Made by a program: the position numbers and the translations under genes. A DNA stretch of 64,000 nucleotides, from positions 4,774,001 through 4,838,000 of the forward strand of contig NZ_CP108414.1 in assembly GCF_035978755.1 (NCBI RefSeq), given 5' to 3'. Below the pieces are notes generated by a model that was not told the DNA's origin, did no database searches, and saw only the letters and a list, made by a program, of their open reading frames with translations. This document shows positions 9,405-18,239 of this stretch, one piece after another (within the stretch, counting starts at the first letter, position 1; each line of letters starts with the position of its first letter). Source of the stretch: Streptomyces sp. NBC_01298. Its GTDB lineage: Bacteria; Actinomycetota; Actinomycetes; Streptomycetales; Streptomycetaceae.

Positions 9405-10355
9405 CTACGCCTCGGTGCGGGACGTGCGGTCGGCCAGGATGCGCTCGATGACCAGGGCGACGCCGTCCTCGTTGTTGGCGACCGTACGGCCCGACGCGGC
9501 CGCGATCACATCGGGATGGGCATTGCCCATCGCGTACGAGGTGCCGGCCCAGCCGAGCATCTCCACGTCGTTCGGCATGTCGCCGAAGGCGACCACCTCG
9601 GCGGGCGAGATGCCGCGCTCCTCACAGCACAGTGCGAGGGTGCTCGCCTTGGAGACGCCCGGGCCGCTGATCTCCAGCAGGGAGGTCGGGCTGGAGCGGG
9701 TGATCGAGGCGTACGCGCCGGCGACGGAGCGCGCCAGCGTCAGGAACTCGTCCGGAGCCAGCTCGGAGTGGTGCGCGAGCACCTTGAGCACGGGCGCCGC
9801 ATCGTCGTCCGTGGCCTCGTGGAGCAGCTCCTCGGCGGTGGCGACATTGGCACCGGGGTCCTGGAAGAACGGCGGGTACTGGGGCTCGTAGTTGATGCCG
9901 GTGGTCAGCTCGACGGCGAAGGAGGTGCCGGGGGCGGCGGCCCGCAGGGCCTCCACCACCTTGAGCGCGGTGATCCGGGGCAGCGGCCTGACCTGGACGA
10001 ACTCCCGGCCCGCAGGTTGCCGTTCGGAACTGTGCCGGTCGGCGGTGTGTCCGTCGGCGGCGTGCCGCTCCATGGCGTGCAGGTCGACGACGGCGGCGCC
10101 GTTCGCGCAGATGGCAAGGCCGTGGCCCTGAACGTGGTCGCTGACCACACCCATCCACCGGGCCGGGCGTCCGGTCACGAAGAACACCGCGATGCCGGCC
10201 TCCTCAGCGGCGGCGAGTGCGGCGACGGTGCGTTCCGAGACGGATTTGTCGTCGCGCAGCAGGGTGCCGTCGAGGTCGGTGGCGATGAGCCGGGTCGCGG
10301 GGGTTGGCCCGTCCGGGCGCTGGGGAGCCGAGGTCACGGCTCCATCTTCGCCCAT
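9405..10355 (-). CDS. Cof-type HAD-superfamily phosphatase
   Basis: A 316-residue cytosolic hydrolase. HAD motif I is DLDGTLL near residue 28, where the first Asp is the nucleophile; motif IV is GDMPNDVEML; a large type-IIB (Cof) cap lies between them. Family members dephosphorylate sugar phosphates or nucleotide/cofactor intermediates; the substrate is unknown. Residues about 108-125 form an A/D/R/H-rich insert in the cap. A second related HAD gene lies at 28529-29341. The ATG at 10355 has only a weak ribosome site. Confidence 0.88.
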   Translation of the reverse strand: MGEDGAVTSAPQRPDGPTPATRLIATDLDGTLLRDDKSVSERTVAALAAAEEAGIAVFFVTGRPARWMGVVSDHVQGHGLAICANGAAVVDLHAMERHAADGHTADRHSSERQPAGREFVQVRPLPRITALKVVEALRAAAPGTSFAVELTTGINYEPQYPPFFQDPGANVATAEELLHEATDDDAAPVLKVLAHHSELAPDEFLTLARSVAGAYASITRSSPTSLLEISGPGVSKASTLALCCEERGISPAEVVAFGDMPNDVEMLGWAGTSYAMGNAHPDVIAAASGRTVANNEDGVALVIERILADRTSRTEA

Positions 10356-10371
10356 GCCGGCGGTCGGCGAT

Positions 10372-10385
10372 GTTTCACGTGAAAC
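10372..10385. other. parS centromere site 2 (extended symmetry)
   Basis: Perfect GTTTCACGTGAAAC. Symmetry extends five bases further on each side (GCGAT and ATCGC), giving a 24-bp palindrome at 10367-10390. It lies between the divergent HAD gene and the zinc-ribbon gene. Confidence 0.95.
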
Positions 10386-10393
10386 ATCGCCAC

Positions 10394-10672
10394 ATGGTTG
10401 TCAGTGGGCGGTGGAAGGATCTCCTCGCCGGTTCCGCCGGTGTTCGCGCCGCCGGCTCGGTGCCGGTTCCGACGACCTCACTCGGGGGCGACGTGCTCAT
10501 CCCTTCAGCCCGTACGCGGGACTGCGACGCCTGTGGCGGCCCGCACGCCAAGTGGGTCCCGAGTCTGACGATGGCCCTGTGCTCGGTGTGCGAGCGGGAG
10601 GGCACCCACCATCCGGAGCGGGAACCGGTCCTGGTGGGCGAGGTCCTGCGCGTCCTCCTCTTCACGCCGTAG
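10394..10672 (+). CDS. Small zinc-ribbon-like protein
   Basis: A 92-residue protein starting MVVSGRWKDLLAG just right of a parS site. Two CxxC pairs (CDAC and CSVC, 16 residues apart) predict one bound zinc. Beyond this I recognise no family with a known role; small proteins of this type are conserved in streptomycetes. An in-frame ATG inside the parS site (10371) would add eight residues, but it is probably a by-product of the site. Signal peptidase follows 61 bp downstream. Confidence 0.65.
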   Translation: MVVSGRWKDLLAGSAGVRAAGSVPVPTTSLGGDVLIPSARTRDCDACGGPHAKWVPSLTMALCSVCEREGTHHPEREPVLVGEVLRVLLFTP

Positions 10673-10733
10673 CGACAGCATCGGGCGTAGGGTCCGTGCA
10701 CACCGAAGGAACGTGACGACGCCGGGGGTTTGC

Positions 10734-11507
10734 ATGGGAGGTCTGGTCATCGATACGCGATCCGACCAGGAGGGTCCGCGGGGCGAGGGCGGTCCCGCGC
10801 GGGAGGACGCACCTGTTTCCGGTCGGGGGTCGAAACGGCGCCGCCCCTTCTGGACGGAGCTGCCCCTCCTCGTCGGTGTCGCGCTGGTGCTGGCCTTTCT
10901 GATCAAGACGTTCCTGCTGCAGGCGTTCCTGATCCCTTCGGGCTCCATGCAGAACACCTTGCAGAAGGACGATCGCGTTCTCGTCGACAAGCTCACCCCG
11001 TGGTTCGGCGCGAAGCCTGCCAGGGGCGAGGTCGTGGTCTTCCGTGATCCGGGCGATTGGCTCGCGGGGCATCCGGTGGAGAAGCCCAACGTGGCGCAGA
11101 AGTTCCTGAGCTCTGTCGGGCTGATGCCCGCGGCCGGGGAACAGCACCTGATCAAGCGAGTGATCGGGATCGCCGGCGACACGGTCGAATGCGAGGGCAC
11201 GGGACCACTGAAGGTGAACGCCAAGCCGCTCGCCGAGCCGTACGTCTTCGCCGGGAACACCGCTTGCAGCACGGACGCGGGCGGTCAGTTCAAGGTGACG
11301 GTGCCCAGCGGCCACATCTGGGTGATGGGCGACCACCGGCAGAGTTCGCAGGACTCCCGCTACCACCAGCTCGACCCCCGCGGGGGCATGGTGCCCCTGA
11401 CGGACGTGGTGGGCCGTGCCGTGGTGCTCGCCTGGCCGGTCGACCGCTGGACGACCCTGCCCGTGCCGGACACGTTCGACCAGCCGGGTCTCTCTCCCAC
11501 ACCGTGA
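10734..11507 (+). CDS. lepB: Type I signal peptidase (S26A)
   Basis: Membrane protease that removes signal peptides from exported proteins. An acidic, charged cytosolic tail of about 45 residues is followed by one transmembrane helix (LPLLVGVALVLAFLIKTFLL) and the catalytic serine in IPSGSM near residue 69; the general-base lysine is in LIKRVIG near residue 140; the GDHR box (MGDHRQSSQDSR) is intact. 257 residues from the ATG at 10734; an upstream in-frame GTG at 10713 is possible but lies too close to its GAAGGA. Streptomyces has several signal peptidases, and this one stands alone. Confidence 0.9.
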   Translation: MGGLVIDTRSDQEGPRGEGGPAREDAPVSGRGSKRRRPFWTELPLLVGVALVLAFLIKTFLLQAFLIPSGSMQNTLQKDDRVLVDKLTPWFGAKPARGEVVVFRDPGDWLAGHPVEKPNVAQKFLSSVGLMPAAGEQHLIKRVIGIAGDTVECEGTGPLKVNAKPLAEPYVFAGNTACSTDAGGQFKVTVPSGHIWVMGDHRQSSQDSRYHQLDPRGGMVPLTDVVGRAVVLAWPVDRWTTLPVPDTFDQPGLSPTP

Positions 11508-11518
11508 CACCCGGATGT

Positions 11519-11545
11519 GCCGGGGATCGCCGTCGCGTCCCCGGC
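11519..11545. terminator. Bidirectional terminator hairpin
   Basis: GCCGGGGA and TCCCCGGC form an 8-bp stem with an 11-nt loop between the convergent lepB and oxidoreductase genes. Confidence 0.55.
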
Positions 11546-11555
11546 CTCCTGGCGG

Positions 11556-12458
11556 TCAGCCCAGCTGGGCGAGCGCCTCGGTGGCGATCTCCTCGAAGAC
11601 GCCGGGGTCGGTGGCGAAGTCCGAGTCGGGGATCGGCCAGTGGACGACGATCTCGGTGATGCCCAGGTCCCGGTGGATGCCCGCGAAGTCCACGAAGGCG
11701 TCGAGGGATTCCAGGGGGCGGCCCGGCTCCGGCGTGAAGCCGGTGAGGAGGATCTTGTCCAGCTCGTCCACGTCCCGGCCGATGTCCGCGCAGGCCTTGC
11801 CGAGCCGCTGGATCTGGCCGCGGATGGCCTCCGCCGACTGCTCCTGAGTGCCTGCCTCGAACAGCTTCGGATCGCCGGTGGTCACCCATGCCTGGCCGTG
11901 CCGGGCGGCGAGCTTCATGCCGCGCGGCCCGGTGGCGGCCACCGCGAAGGGCAGCCGGGGGCGCTGGACACAGCCGGGGATGTTGCGGGCCTCGTCGGCG
12001 GAGTAGTGCGTGCCCCGGTGCGTTACGGAGTCCTCGGTGAGGAGGCGGTCCAGCAGGGGCACGAACTCTGCGAAGCGGTCGGCGCGCTCGCGCGGGGTCC
12101 ACGCCTCCTGGCCGAGGGCGGTGGCGTCGAAGCCGTTGCCGCCGGCCCCGATGCCGAGTGTGATCCGGCCGCCCGAGATGTCGTCCAGGGACATCAGATC
12201 CTTGGCGAGCGTCACGGGGTGCCGGAAGTTCGGCGAGGTGACGAGCGTGCCCAGGCGCAGGCGCTCCGTGGCCGTCGCGGCGGCAGTGAGCGTGGGCAGC
12301 GCGCCGAACCACGGACCGTCCCGGAAGGTTCGCCAGGACAGGTGGTCGTAGGTGTACGCGGTGTGGAAGCCCAGCTGTTCGGCCCGCTGCCAGCGGTCAC
12401 GGCCTCCCTCGTGCCAGCGGGTGAGGGGAAGGATCACGGTGCTCAGGCGCAGGGTCAT
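11556..12458 (-). CDS. LLM-class F420-dependent oxidoreductase
   Basis: A 300-residue luciferase-like monooxygenase-fold protein. Typical blocks are the N-terminal MTLRLSTVILPL, the ITLGIGAGGNGFDATALG region, and a TIM-barrel layout. Actinobacterial relatives use coenzyme F420 rather than FMN to transfer hydride; the substrate is unknown. A GTG six bases upstream (12464) is an alternative start; neither start has a strong ribosome site. It lies downstream of the TPR gene on the same strand but is separated by a strong hairpin. Confidence 0.85.
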   Translation of the reverse strand: MTLRLSTVILPLTRWHEGGRDRWQRAEQLGFHTAYTYDHLSWRTFRDGPWFGALPTLTAAATATERLRLGTLVTSPNFRHPVTLAKDLMSLDDISGGRITLGIGAGGNGFDATALGQEAWTPRERADRFAEFVPLLDRLLTEDSVTHRGTHYSADEARNIPGCVQRPRLPFAVAATGPRGMKLAARHGQAWVTTGDPKLFEAGTQEQSAEAIRGQIQRLGKACADIGRDVDELDKILLTGFTPEPGRPLESLDAFVDFAGIHRDLGITEIVVHWPIPDSDFATDPGVFEEIATEALAQLG

Positions 12459-12530
12459 ACCCACGAGCCTACGACCGTCGGGCAGGGTCCTCGCATGACC
12501 GCCGGCCCGCGTCGCCCGGCGTAGCCGCTG

Positions 12531-12569
12531 CCGCCGCCGTCGTCCCGGGCCTCGGGGCGACGGCGGCGG
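12531..12569 (-). terminator. Terminator hairpin of the TPR gene
   Basis: CCGCCGCCGTCG and CGACGGCGGCGG form a 12-bp perfect stem immediately beyond the stop codon of the TPR gene. Confidence 0.65.
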
Positions 12570-12575
12570 GCCGCC

Positions 12576-15500
12576 TCAGGAAGAGGTGCGCAGCAGGTGC
12601 TCCGTGGTGCGTTCGGCGCTCTCCAGGAGCCACTCCGGGGCCACGCCCTCGGGCAGCGCGCGGACCTCGGCCGCCAGGGCCGAGACCCGGGCGGCGCCGG
12701 CCTCGGGCCGGCCCAGCTCGTGCTCGGTCCAGGCGGCGTTGTTCACGCACTGGAACCGGGCCTGCAGGTGCTCCGGGCCGAGTTCCGCGTGGAGGGCGGC
12801 GGCCCGCTCCCAGAGCAGGATCTCCTCCAGCCGCAGCGCCTCCAGCTCCGCCGCGCCCAGCGGTTCGGCGTACCCCGGGCCGCGGTTCTCCGCTTCTCCG
12901 TCCTCCGCTTCTCCGTCCTCCGCTTCCCTGTCCTCCGCTTCCCCGTTCTCCTCCCGCGCCTCCTCGTCGGCACGCACCCGGCGGTCGAGCACCTGGGCGA
13001 GCTGGTTCCAGGTCTCGGCGAGTTCGGCCCGTGCCTCGGGGGCCCCGGGGCCGTCGGGGGCCTGCGCGAGCGCGGCGGTCAGCACCTCGGCCGCCTCGTC
13101 CATCCGGGCCCGGGCCCCGGCGACCGCCGCGTCGGTGACCTCTTCGCGCAGCCCCAGCCAGGCCAGCGACCGCAGGATCCGTACCTCGGCGACCGGTGCG
13201 TCCTTCGACCGCCTGCGCAGCTCCAGGGCACGCTCGTACGCGGCGACGGCCTCCGGTACCAGCCGTGCCTCGGAGAGCTGATCGGCGGCGGTCTGGGCGA
13301 AGCTCGCCTGCGGACGCGGGTCCTCCCAGTCCTCGGCGAGCTCCGCCGCCAGCAGGTACTGCTCGGCCGCGCCCCGGGGGTCGTGCAGTTCGCGCAGCAG
13401 GTCGCCCAGGAACTCCCGTACCGAGACGGCCTGGCCCGCGCCGTGCTCCAGCAGGTCCGGCAGCGTCGACTGCAGCACCTCGGCCGCTTCGGCGGTACGG
13501 CCCTCACGGGCGTGGCACCGGGCGAGCAGCAGCCGCGCCTGGGCGCCGCCGTCGGCGGTGAGCCCGGCCCGGTCGAACCAGTGCGCCGCCTCCAGAGCGA
13601 GCCGCGCGGCCTCCGCGTCGGCCTCGCCGCGTCCCAGCAGGATGTCGGCGAGGGTCAGCCGTACGAGGCCCTGTGCCTCGGGGTCGGTCACCTCTGCGGC
13701 ATGCGCCAGCCCGGCGCGGGCCGACTCCTCGGCCTCCGCCGCACGGTCCAGCGACATCAGTACGCCGGCCCGCAGCACGAGCGGGTCCACGGCGAGCCAC
13801 GGCCGGGCCAGGGCCACCGACCGCCCGGCGGATCCGGCGAGCAGCGTCACGGCACGTTCCGGCTCGCCCTGCGAGAGGGCGAGCCGGCCCAGCATCTCCT
13901 CGGCCTCCGCCGCCAGGTCGGGCAGGACCGCGCCGTAGGCATCGGCGAAGGCGGCCAGTTCGGCGGCCAGCTCGCCGTGCCCGTGCTCGGTGTCGTGGCC
14001 GTTCCCATGATCGTGCCCGTGGCCGTCGCCGTGCCCGTGTTCGGGGTCCTCGGTGGCCTCGACCGAGCGCAGGTACGACTCCACCCGGATCCCGGTCAGC
14101 TCCGCCAGGGCGATCCGCCGGGTCCGCAGTGGCTCGTCCGGGTCCAGCGCCTCGGCGGCGCGCAGGGCGACGGCCAGCAACTCGCGCAGCTGCCCCGCCC
14201 CGGCGCCCGACTGCGCGGCCACGGTCGCCAGCCGCAGCTCGGCCAGCGCGGCACGCTGCGCGAGCCCCAGCTCCCGGTAGCGCTCGCGTACGGCGGCCAG
14301 CAGTTCCGGCGCGTTCGCGGCGCCGGCCCGAGCGGCCGTCAGGGCCTGGTGGTCCGCCACATCGGCGGTGGCCAGCGGATCGGACCCCTCCGTCGCCTCG
14401 GGGCGCAGGGCGACCCTCGCCCACAGGGCATCCGCGCCGGGGTGCCCGATGTCGCGTGCGGCCCTGGCCCGTTGCACGAGTTCCGCGAATTCCTCGGCCG
14501 GGGCCGCCTCGGGGACCGGGACCCGGGCCGGGCCCTGCGGGAGCGCCGCGAGCGCGGAGCTCCGTACGCCCAGCGGCAGGACCTCGGTCACCGGGGCCGC
14601 GCCGATCCGCGCGAGGAACCGCTCGGAGACGCGCTTGGAGCCGTTGCGCGCGTCGAACCACATGGCGATGTCGAGCGAGCCTGCGTGCAGCACCTCGTAC
14701 AGCTCGGACACGGTGCACGGGCTGCCCTCGAAGGCGACGGTGGGGTTCTGCCCGTGACCCAGTTCCGTCAGCCGGCGCAGCAGGACGAGGACTCCCCCGT
14801 GGAAGGCCAGCTGGTCGGAGAGGTTGGCGAGCGGGGCCACGTGCACCGCGTGCTCGGCCAGGATCTCCAGGCCCCGGGACTCGTTCCCGGTGAGGGCGCA
14901 GAACTCGATGTGCCGCCCCACCGAGGGCAGCAGGCTCTCCTTGTCCCGGGCCAGGCGGTATCCGCGCAGATGGGCCGAGCGGGCCTCGTCGAACCGGCCG
15001 AGCCGCAGCAGCGGCAGCAGCGAGGCGGCCAGGACCCGGTGGGGTTCCTCGGCGCAGGTCTGCTCGCCGGACAGCACCGGCTGCCAGACCTCCAGGGCCT
15101 CGGCGTCGTCGCCGCGCAGTGCGGCGTACTGGCCCTGGCCGTTGAGTTCGCAGGCGTGGCAGTCGCTCATGTCGTCGCGCTCGGCGGCCTGCCAGCGGGC
15201 GTACGCGCGTCCGGCCCGCGCGTCGTCGCCGATGGCGTCGGCGAGCCACAGTTCGGACTCGCGCACGGGACGCTCGCTGTAGCCGGCGATCCGGTAGCGC
15301 CGCTCCATCTCGTCCAGCCAGCCGGCGGCCGACTCCAGCGAGATCTCCGGCGAGTTGCCGATGGCGCCGGCGATCCACTTGAACTGCCAGAACAGCGAGT
15401 GGGTGTCCCACTCGTCGAAGGCGCCGGGGTCCTTGTCGTACTCCTGGAGCAGCCGGGCGAAGGGGACGAGCATCTTCGTCGATTCGGAGCTGTACAGGTA

Positions 15501-15665
15501 GGCGTTGATCAAGTTGTCCAGAGCCGCACGGAACAGCGGACGGTCCCCGGTCGCCTCGGCGGCGGTGCACAGGGCCTCGGCGTGCGCGTTGCGTGCGGTC
15601 CCGCCCGGAGCCTGGCGGTTCTCGGCCAGTGCGTGCTCGATCTCCTCGCGGGTCATCGTGCTCAC
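12576..15665 (-). CDS. Large TPR-repeat protein coupled to htpG
   Basis: A 1029-residue, Ala/Glu/Arg/Leu-rich, helical protein built of tetratricopeptide-like repeats; no catalytic domain is recognised. The GTG start overlaps the htpG stop (GTGA), and GGAGGAG at the end of htpG serves as the ribosome site, so the two are translationally coupled. TPR domains commonly dock on Hsp90, so a cochaperone or client-adaptor role is plausible but inferred. Two oddities: a His/Asp/Gly-rich stretch at about residues 540-565 (HGHGDGHGHDHGNGH) that could bind metal, and four acidic GEAED-like pentapeptides at about 906-926 encoded by a 15-bp tandem repeat. An alternative ATG is nine bases downstream. Confidence 0.8.
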   Translation of the reverse strand: MSTMTREEIEHALAENRQAPGGTARNAHAEALCTAAEATGDRPLFRAALDNLINAYLYSSESTKMLVPFARLLQEYDKDPGAFDEWDTHSLFWQFKWIAGAIGNSPEISLESAAGWLDEMERRYRIAGYSERPVRESELWLADAIGDDARAGRAYARWQAAERDDMSDCHACELNGQGQYAALRGDDAEALEVWQPVLSGEQTCAEEPHRVLAASLLPLLRLGRFDEARSAHLRGYRLARDKESLLPSVGRHIEFCALTGNESRGLEILAEHAVHVAPLANLSDQLAFHGGVLVLLRRLTELGHGQNPTVAFEGSPCTVSELYEVLHAGSLDIAMWFDARNGSKRVSERFLARIGAAPVTEVLPLGVRSSALAALPQGPARVPVPEAAPAEEFAELVQRARAARDIGHPGADALWARVALRPEATEGSDPLATADVADHQALTAARAGAANAPELLAAVRERYRELGLAQRAALAELRLATVAAQSGAGAGQLRELLAVALRAAEALDPDEPLRTRRIALAELTGIRVESYLRSVEATEDPEHGHGDGHGHDHGNGHDTEHGHGELAAELAAFADAYGAVLPDLAAEAEEMLGRLALSQGEPERAVTLLAGSAGRSVALARPWLAVDPLVLRAGVLMSLDRAAEAEESARAGLAHAAEVTDPEAQGLVRLTLADILLGRGEADAEAARLALEAAHWFDRAGLTADGGAQARLLLARCHAREGRTAEAAEVLQSTLPDLLEHGAGQAVSVREFLGDLLRELHDPRGAAEQYLLAAELAEDWEDPRPQASFAQTAADQLSEARLVPEAVAAYERALELRRRSKDAPVAEVRILRSLAWLGLREEVTDAAVAGARARMDEAAEVLTAALAQAPDGPGAPEARAELAETWNQLAQVLDRRVRADEEAREENGEAEDREAEDGEAEDGEAENRGPGYAEPLGAAELEALRLEEILLWERAAALHAELGPEHLQARFQCVNNAAWTEHELGRPEAGAARVSALAAEVRALPEGVAPEWLLESAERTTEHLLRTSS
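12888..12947. repeat. 15-bp tandem repeat inside the TPR gene
   Basis: Four head-to-tail copies of CTCCGCTTCTCCGTC, the last two diverged. On the coding strand they give repeated GEAED-type acidic pentapeptides. As 15 is a multiple of three, copy number can change without a frameshift. Confidence 0.85.
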
Positions 15666-17527
15666 TTCTGCTCCTCCTGGGTGCCGGTGCCGGTGCTGTC
15701 CGTGCTGCTGACGGGGTGCGTCGCCCATTCCAGGAGTCCGAGGAAGGCCCGGTTGAGCAGGGTGGTGTCGGCCGCGCGCAGTGGCCGCTGCGACCTCAGC
15801 AGGGCCTGGCCGTACAGCGATTCGACGGCGGTGCCGGTCAGGGCCTCGTCGGGGAGGGCGGCGATCCGGCGGATGAGCGGGTTGTTGTGGTTGAGCACGA
15901 GGCGGGCGCGCGGGGCGGAGCCGCGCAGCGAACCGAGGATGCCGCTCCACAGCGAGTCGGCGCTTTCGAGGGCGGCGGTGCGGTCGCGCTCCTGACGGGC
16001 CTGGCGGTCGTCGAGGTAGAGCGCGGGGACGGCTGCGGGCTGGAAGGCGCGCAGGACGACGTCGCAGCTCTGCGGTTCCAGGCGGGTCCGGGCGGTGGCC
16101 AGGAAAGGGGTCAGGGCCAGTTCGGCGGAGGTCGGCACCGGATCGAGCCGTTCGGTGACGGCTCCCGCGTCGAGCTCGGTGACCTTGAGCTCCGGCCGGA
16201 CGGCGGGCAGCAGCGCCAGCAGGTCGGCGTCGTAGGTGTAGCCGGCGTTGATGACTCCGAGACCGTGGGCCGCCGCGATCGGGGCGATCTGGCGGAACTC
16301 CTCCACGGTCCGGGTGAAGTGGATCTCGGTGTGCGCGGAGGCGAACTGCTCCAGGCTCATCGAACCGTCGCTGGTCTCGAACGGCAGCCAGGGCAGCATC
16401 AGGCCGAGCAGTTCGGCGTCGTGCCGGGCCAGCGATTTCACCCCGAGGTGGTGGACGGCGAGGAAGGCGGCCAGCCGCTCGGGTTCGCTGGTGGCCAGCT
16501 CTGCGAGCCAGGCGCGGACTCGGGCACCGAGGGCCTCGCGGACGGCGGCCAGGGTTTCGTCGTCGTACAGGTTCTCGCGGGAGGCGGTGGGCCGCAGGGT
16601 GTCGGTGTCGAGGACGGCGCGGACGAAGAACGCCCAGTCGGGCAGCAGGTTGTCGGCCTTGTCGGTCAGCAGCATGCCCTTGAGGTGGACGCGGTGTCCG
16701 GACCGGTGGGCGGGGCTGGTCGGCTCGGGCAGGACGTACGCGACTCCGCGCACTCCCGCCACGGGAAGGTCGAGGTCGATGCTGTCGAGGGGGGTGAAAC
16801 CGAAGAGCCGCGCGCAGTGCCCGGCGAGCGCGACGCGGCGGGCCGCGGGGGTCGGGAAGGGCCGGTCCCAGACGGCGGGCCGGTCGGTGACCGGGCGGGG
16901 CCCGGTGGCGGAGCCGTCGTCGAAGGTGATGTCGTAGGGCAGCAGGGAGCCGTAGTCGCGGGCCAGCCGCTCGACCTTGGCCGGGACGGTCCACTCCTCG
17001 GCGCCGGGGCGGGCTTCCAGGACGACGGTGGTGCCGGGCTCCGGGCGGGCGTCGGAGGGGAGTTCGCGGACGGTGTAGGAGCCGTCGTCCGTGGCCAGCC
17101 ATTCGACGGGCGCGGCCAGCGGATCGCGGGCGGAGCGGGTGACCACGCGGATCTCGCGGGCGACGACGAAACAGGCGAGCAGTCCGATGCCGAACTGGCC
17201 GAGGAACTCCTGGCGGGTGGTCTCCAGGCCGTGTGGGCCTCCGCGCTTGGAGCTGCGGCCGATGGTCGCGAGGAGGGAGTGGGCCTCGTCGGCGGTCAGG
17301 CCGATGCCGCTGTCCTCGATGGTCACCCGGTTTCCGGTCGCCGACAGCCGGATGCGGATCTCGGCGGCGGGGTCCAGGGCGTGGCGGGCGGTGACGGCGT
17401 CGACTGCGTTCTGGAGAAGCTCGCGGACGTACACGCGGGGGCTGGAGTAGAGGTGATGGGAGAGCAGGTCGACCAGGCCGCGCAGGTCGACCTGGAAGGT
17501 GTTCGGATGGGGCTCTTCGGACGTCAT
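15662..17527 (-). CDS. htpG: Molecular chaperone Hsp90
   Basis: Cytosolic ATP-dependent chaperone, 621 residues. The N-terminal GHKL ATPase domain carries RELLQNAVDAVTARH (catalytic Glu and Mg-binding Asn), IEDSGIGL and the lid segment TIGRSSKR; the middle domain and C-terminal dimerisation region follow. There is no MEEVD tail, as usual in bacteria. The ATG at 17527 has GAGGTG seven bases upstream. The last codons overlap the start of the TPR gene. Compared with E. coli HtpG the N-terminus is short (MTSEEPHPNTFQVDLRGLVD) but canonical. Confidence 0.95.
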   Translation of the reverse strand: MTSEEPHPNTFQVDLRGLVDLLSHHLYSSPRVYVRELLQNAVDAVTARHALDPAAEIRIRLSATGNRVTIEDSGIGLTADEAHSLLATIGRSSKRGGPHGLETTRQEFLGQFGIGLLACFVVAREIRVVTRSARDPLAAPVEWLATDDGSYTVRELPSDARPEPGTTVVLEARPGAEEWTVPAKVERLARDYGSLLPYDITFDDGSATGPRPVTDRPAVWDRPFPTPAARRVALAGHCARLFGFTPLDSIDLDLPVAGVRGVAYVLPEPTSPAHRSGHRVHLKGMLLTDKADNLLPDWAFFVRAVLDTDTLRPTASRENLYDDETLAAVREALGARVRAWLAELATSEPERLAAFLAVHHLGVKSLARHDAELLGLMLPWLPFETSDGSMSLEQFASAHTEIHFTRTVEEFRQIAPIAAAHGLGVINAGYTYDADLLALLPAVRPELKVTELDAGAVTERLDPVPTSAELALTPFLATARTRLEPQSCDVVLRAFQPAAVPALYLDDRQARQERDRTAALESADSLWSGILGSLRGSAPRARLVLNHNNPLIRRIAALPDEALTGTAVESLYGQALLRSQRPLRAADTTLLNRAFLGLLEWATHPVSSTDSTGTGTQEEQK

Positions 17528-17650
17528 GGGGTGTCACCTCGCGTGCTGGTACGGGTTGTTCGGCGACCGCGAGGTACCCCCCTCACAGATCCCGGAGTGA
17601 GGAACAGCGTAGGGGGATGATCTGACAATCCCTCCGTGAATTCCGGGGCC

Positions 17651-17692
17651 TTCGGGGCTTCTCCGAAGCCCGCCGGAGCTTCTCCGAAGATC
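17651..17692 (-). terminator. Repeat-containing hairpin downstream of kptA
   Basis: Two direct copies of GCTTCTCCGAAG, each self-complementary with a short loop, lie in the 172-bp gap between kptA and htpG and are likely the kptA terminator. The rest of the gap holds the htpG promoter region, in which I recognise no operator. Confidence 0.4.
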
Positions 17693-17699
17693 ATTCCGC

Positions 17700-18239
17700 T
17701 TATTGGAACCGAAGGAATTGCGGCGGCACCGCGTCCGCCAGCCACACTCCATTGGCGCTGATCCGAAAGACGTGCCCCGCGGCGCGCATCGCTCCCGCGT
17801 CCACGGCGAGGACGACCGGCCGGCCGCGCCGGGCGCCGACGCGGGTCGCGGTCTCCCGGTCCGGGGAGAGGTGGACGTGGTGGCGGGCCATCGGACGCAG
17901 TCCCTCGGCGCGGATCGCGTCCAGGGCGGCGGCGACGGTGCCGTGGTAGAGGTACGCGGGCGGTTCGGCCTCCGGCAGGCCCAGGTCCACGGCGACGGTG
18001 TGCCCCTGGCTGGCGCGGATCCGGCTGCCGTCGACGGCGAAGCGCTGCTTGTCGTTGGCGGCGACCACGTGGTCGAGCTCGGCCCGGCTGATGGGGAAGC
18101 CGTGGGCGGCGGTGGCGTTCAGAAGCTCGTCGATCTCCACCCAGCCCTGCGGGTCGAGCACCAGTCCGATGCGTTCCGGCTGATGGCGGAGGTGTTTCGA
18201 GACGTATTTGGACACCTTGACGGTGCGCTTGTCATCCAT
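17700..18239 (-). CDS. kptA: RNA 2'-phosphotransferase
   Basis: Tpt1/KptA enzyme that moves a 2'-phosphate from RNA to NAD+, giving ADP-ribose 1'',2''-cyclic phosphate. 179 residues. The family hallmarks are present in order: [10 protein letters not shown] near the start, the winged-helix part with [12 protein letters not shown], the YHGT box and the HVHLS box with RPVVLAVD. The Arg/His residues in these motifs bind the 2'-phosphate. It ends in a rare TAA stop and is transcribed divergently from the aquaporin. In bacteria no tRNA-splicing 2'-phosphate is known, so the natural substrate is unclear. Confidence 0.93.
   Translation of the reverse strand: MDDKRTVKVSKYVSKHLRHQPERIGLVLDPQGWVEIDELLNATAAHGFPISRAELDHVVAANDKQRFAVDGSRIRASQGHTVAVDLGLPEAEPPAYLYHGTVAAALDAIRAEGLRPMARHHVHLSPDRETATRVGARRGRPVVLAVDAGAMRAAGHVFRISANGVWLADAVPPQFLRFQ

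Noticed and set aside
12576..17537. One continuous 1653-residue minus-strand frame
   Set aside because: The right half is an out-of-frame reading of htpG; the real TPR gene starts at the GTG at 15665 with its own ribosome site.
12597..17620. Long plus-strand frames opposite the TPR and htpG genes
   Set aside because: Antisense shadows with biased G/E/V/R composition and no recognisable domain.
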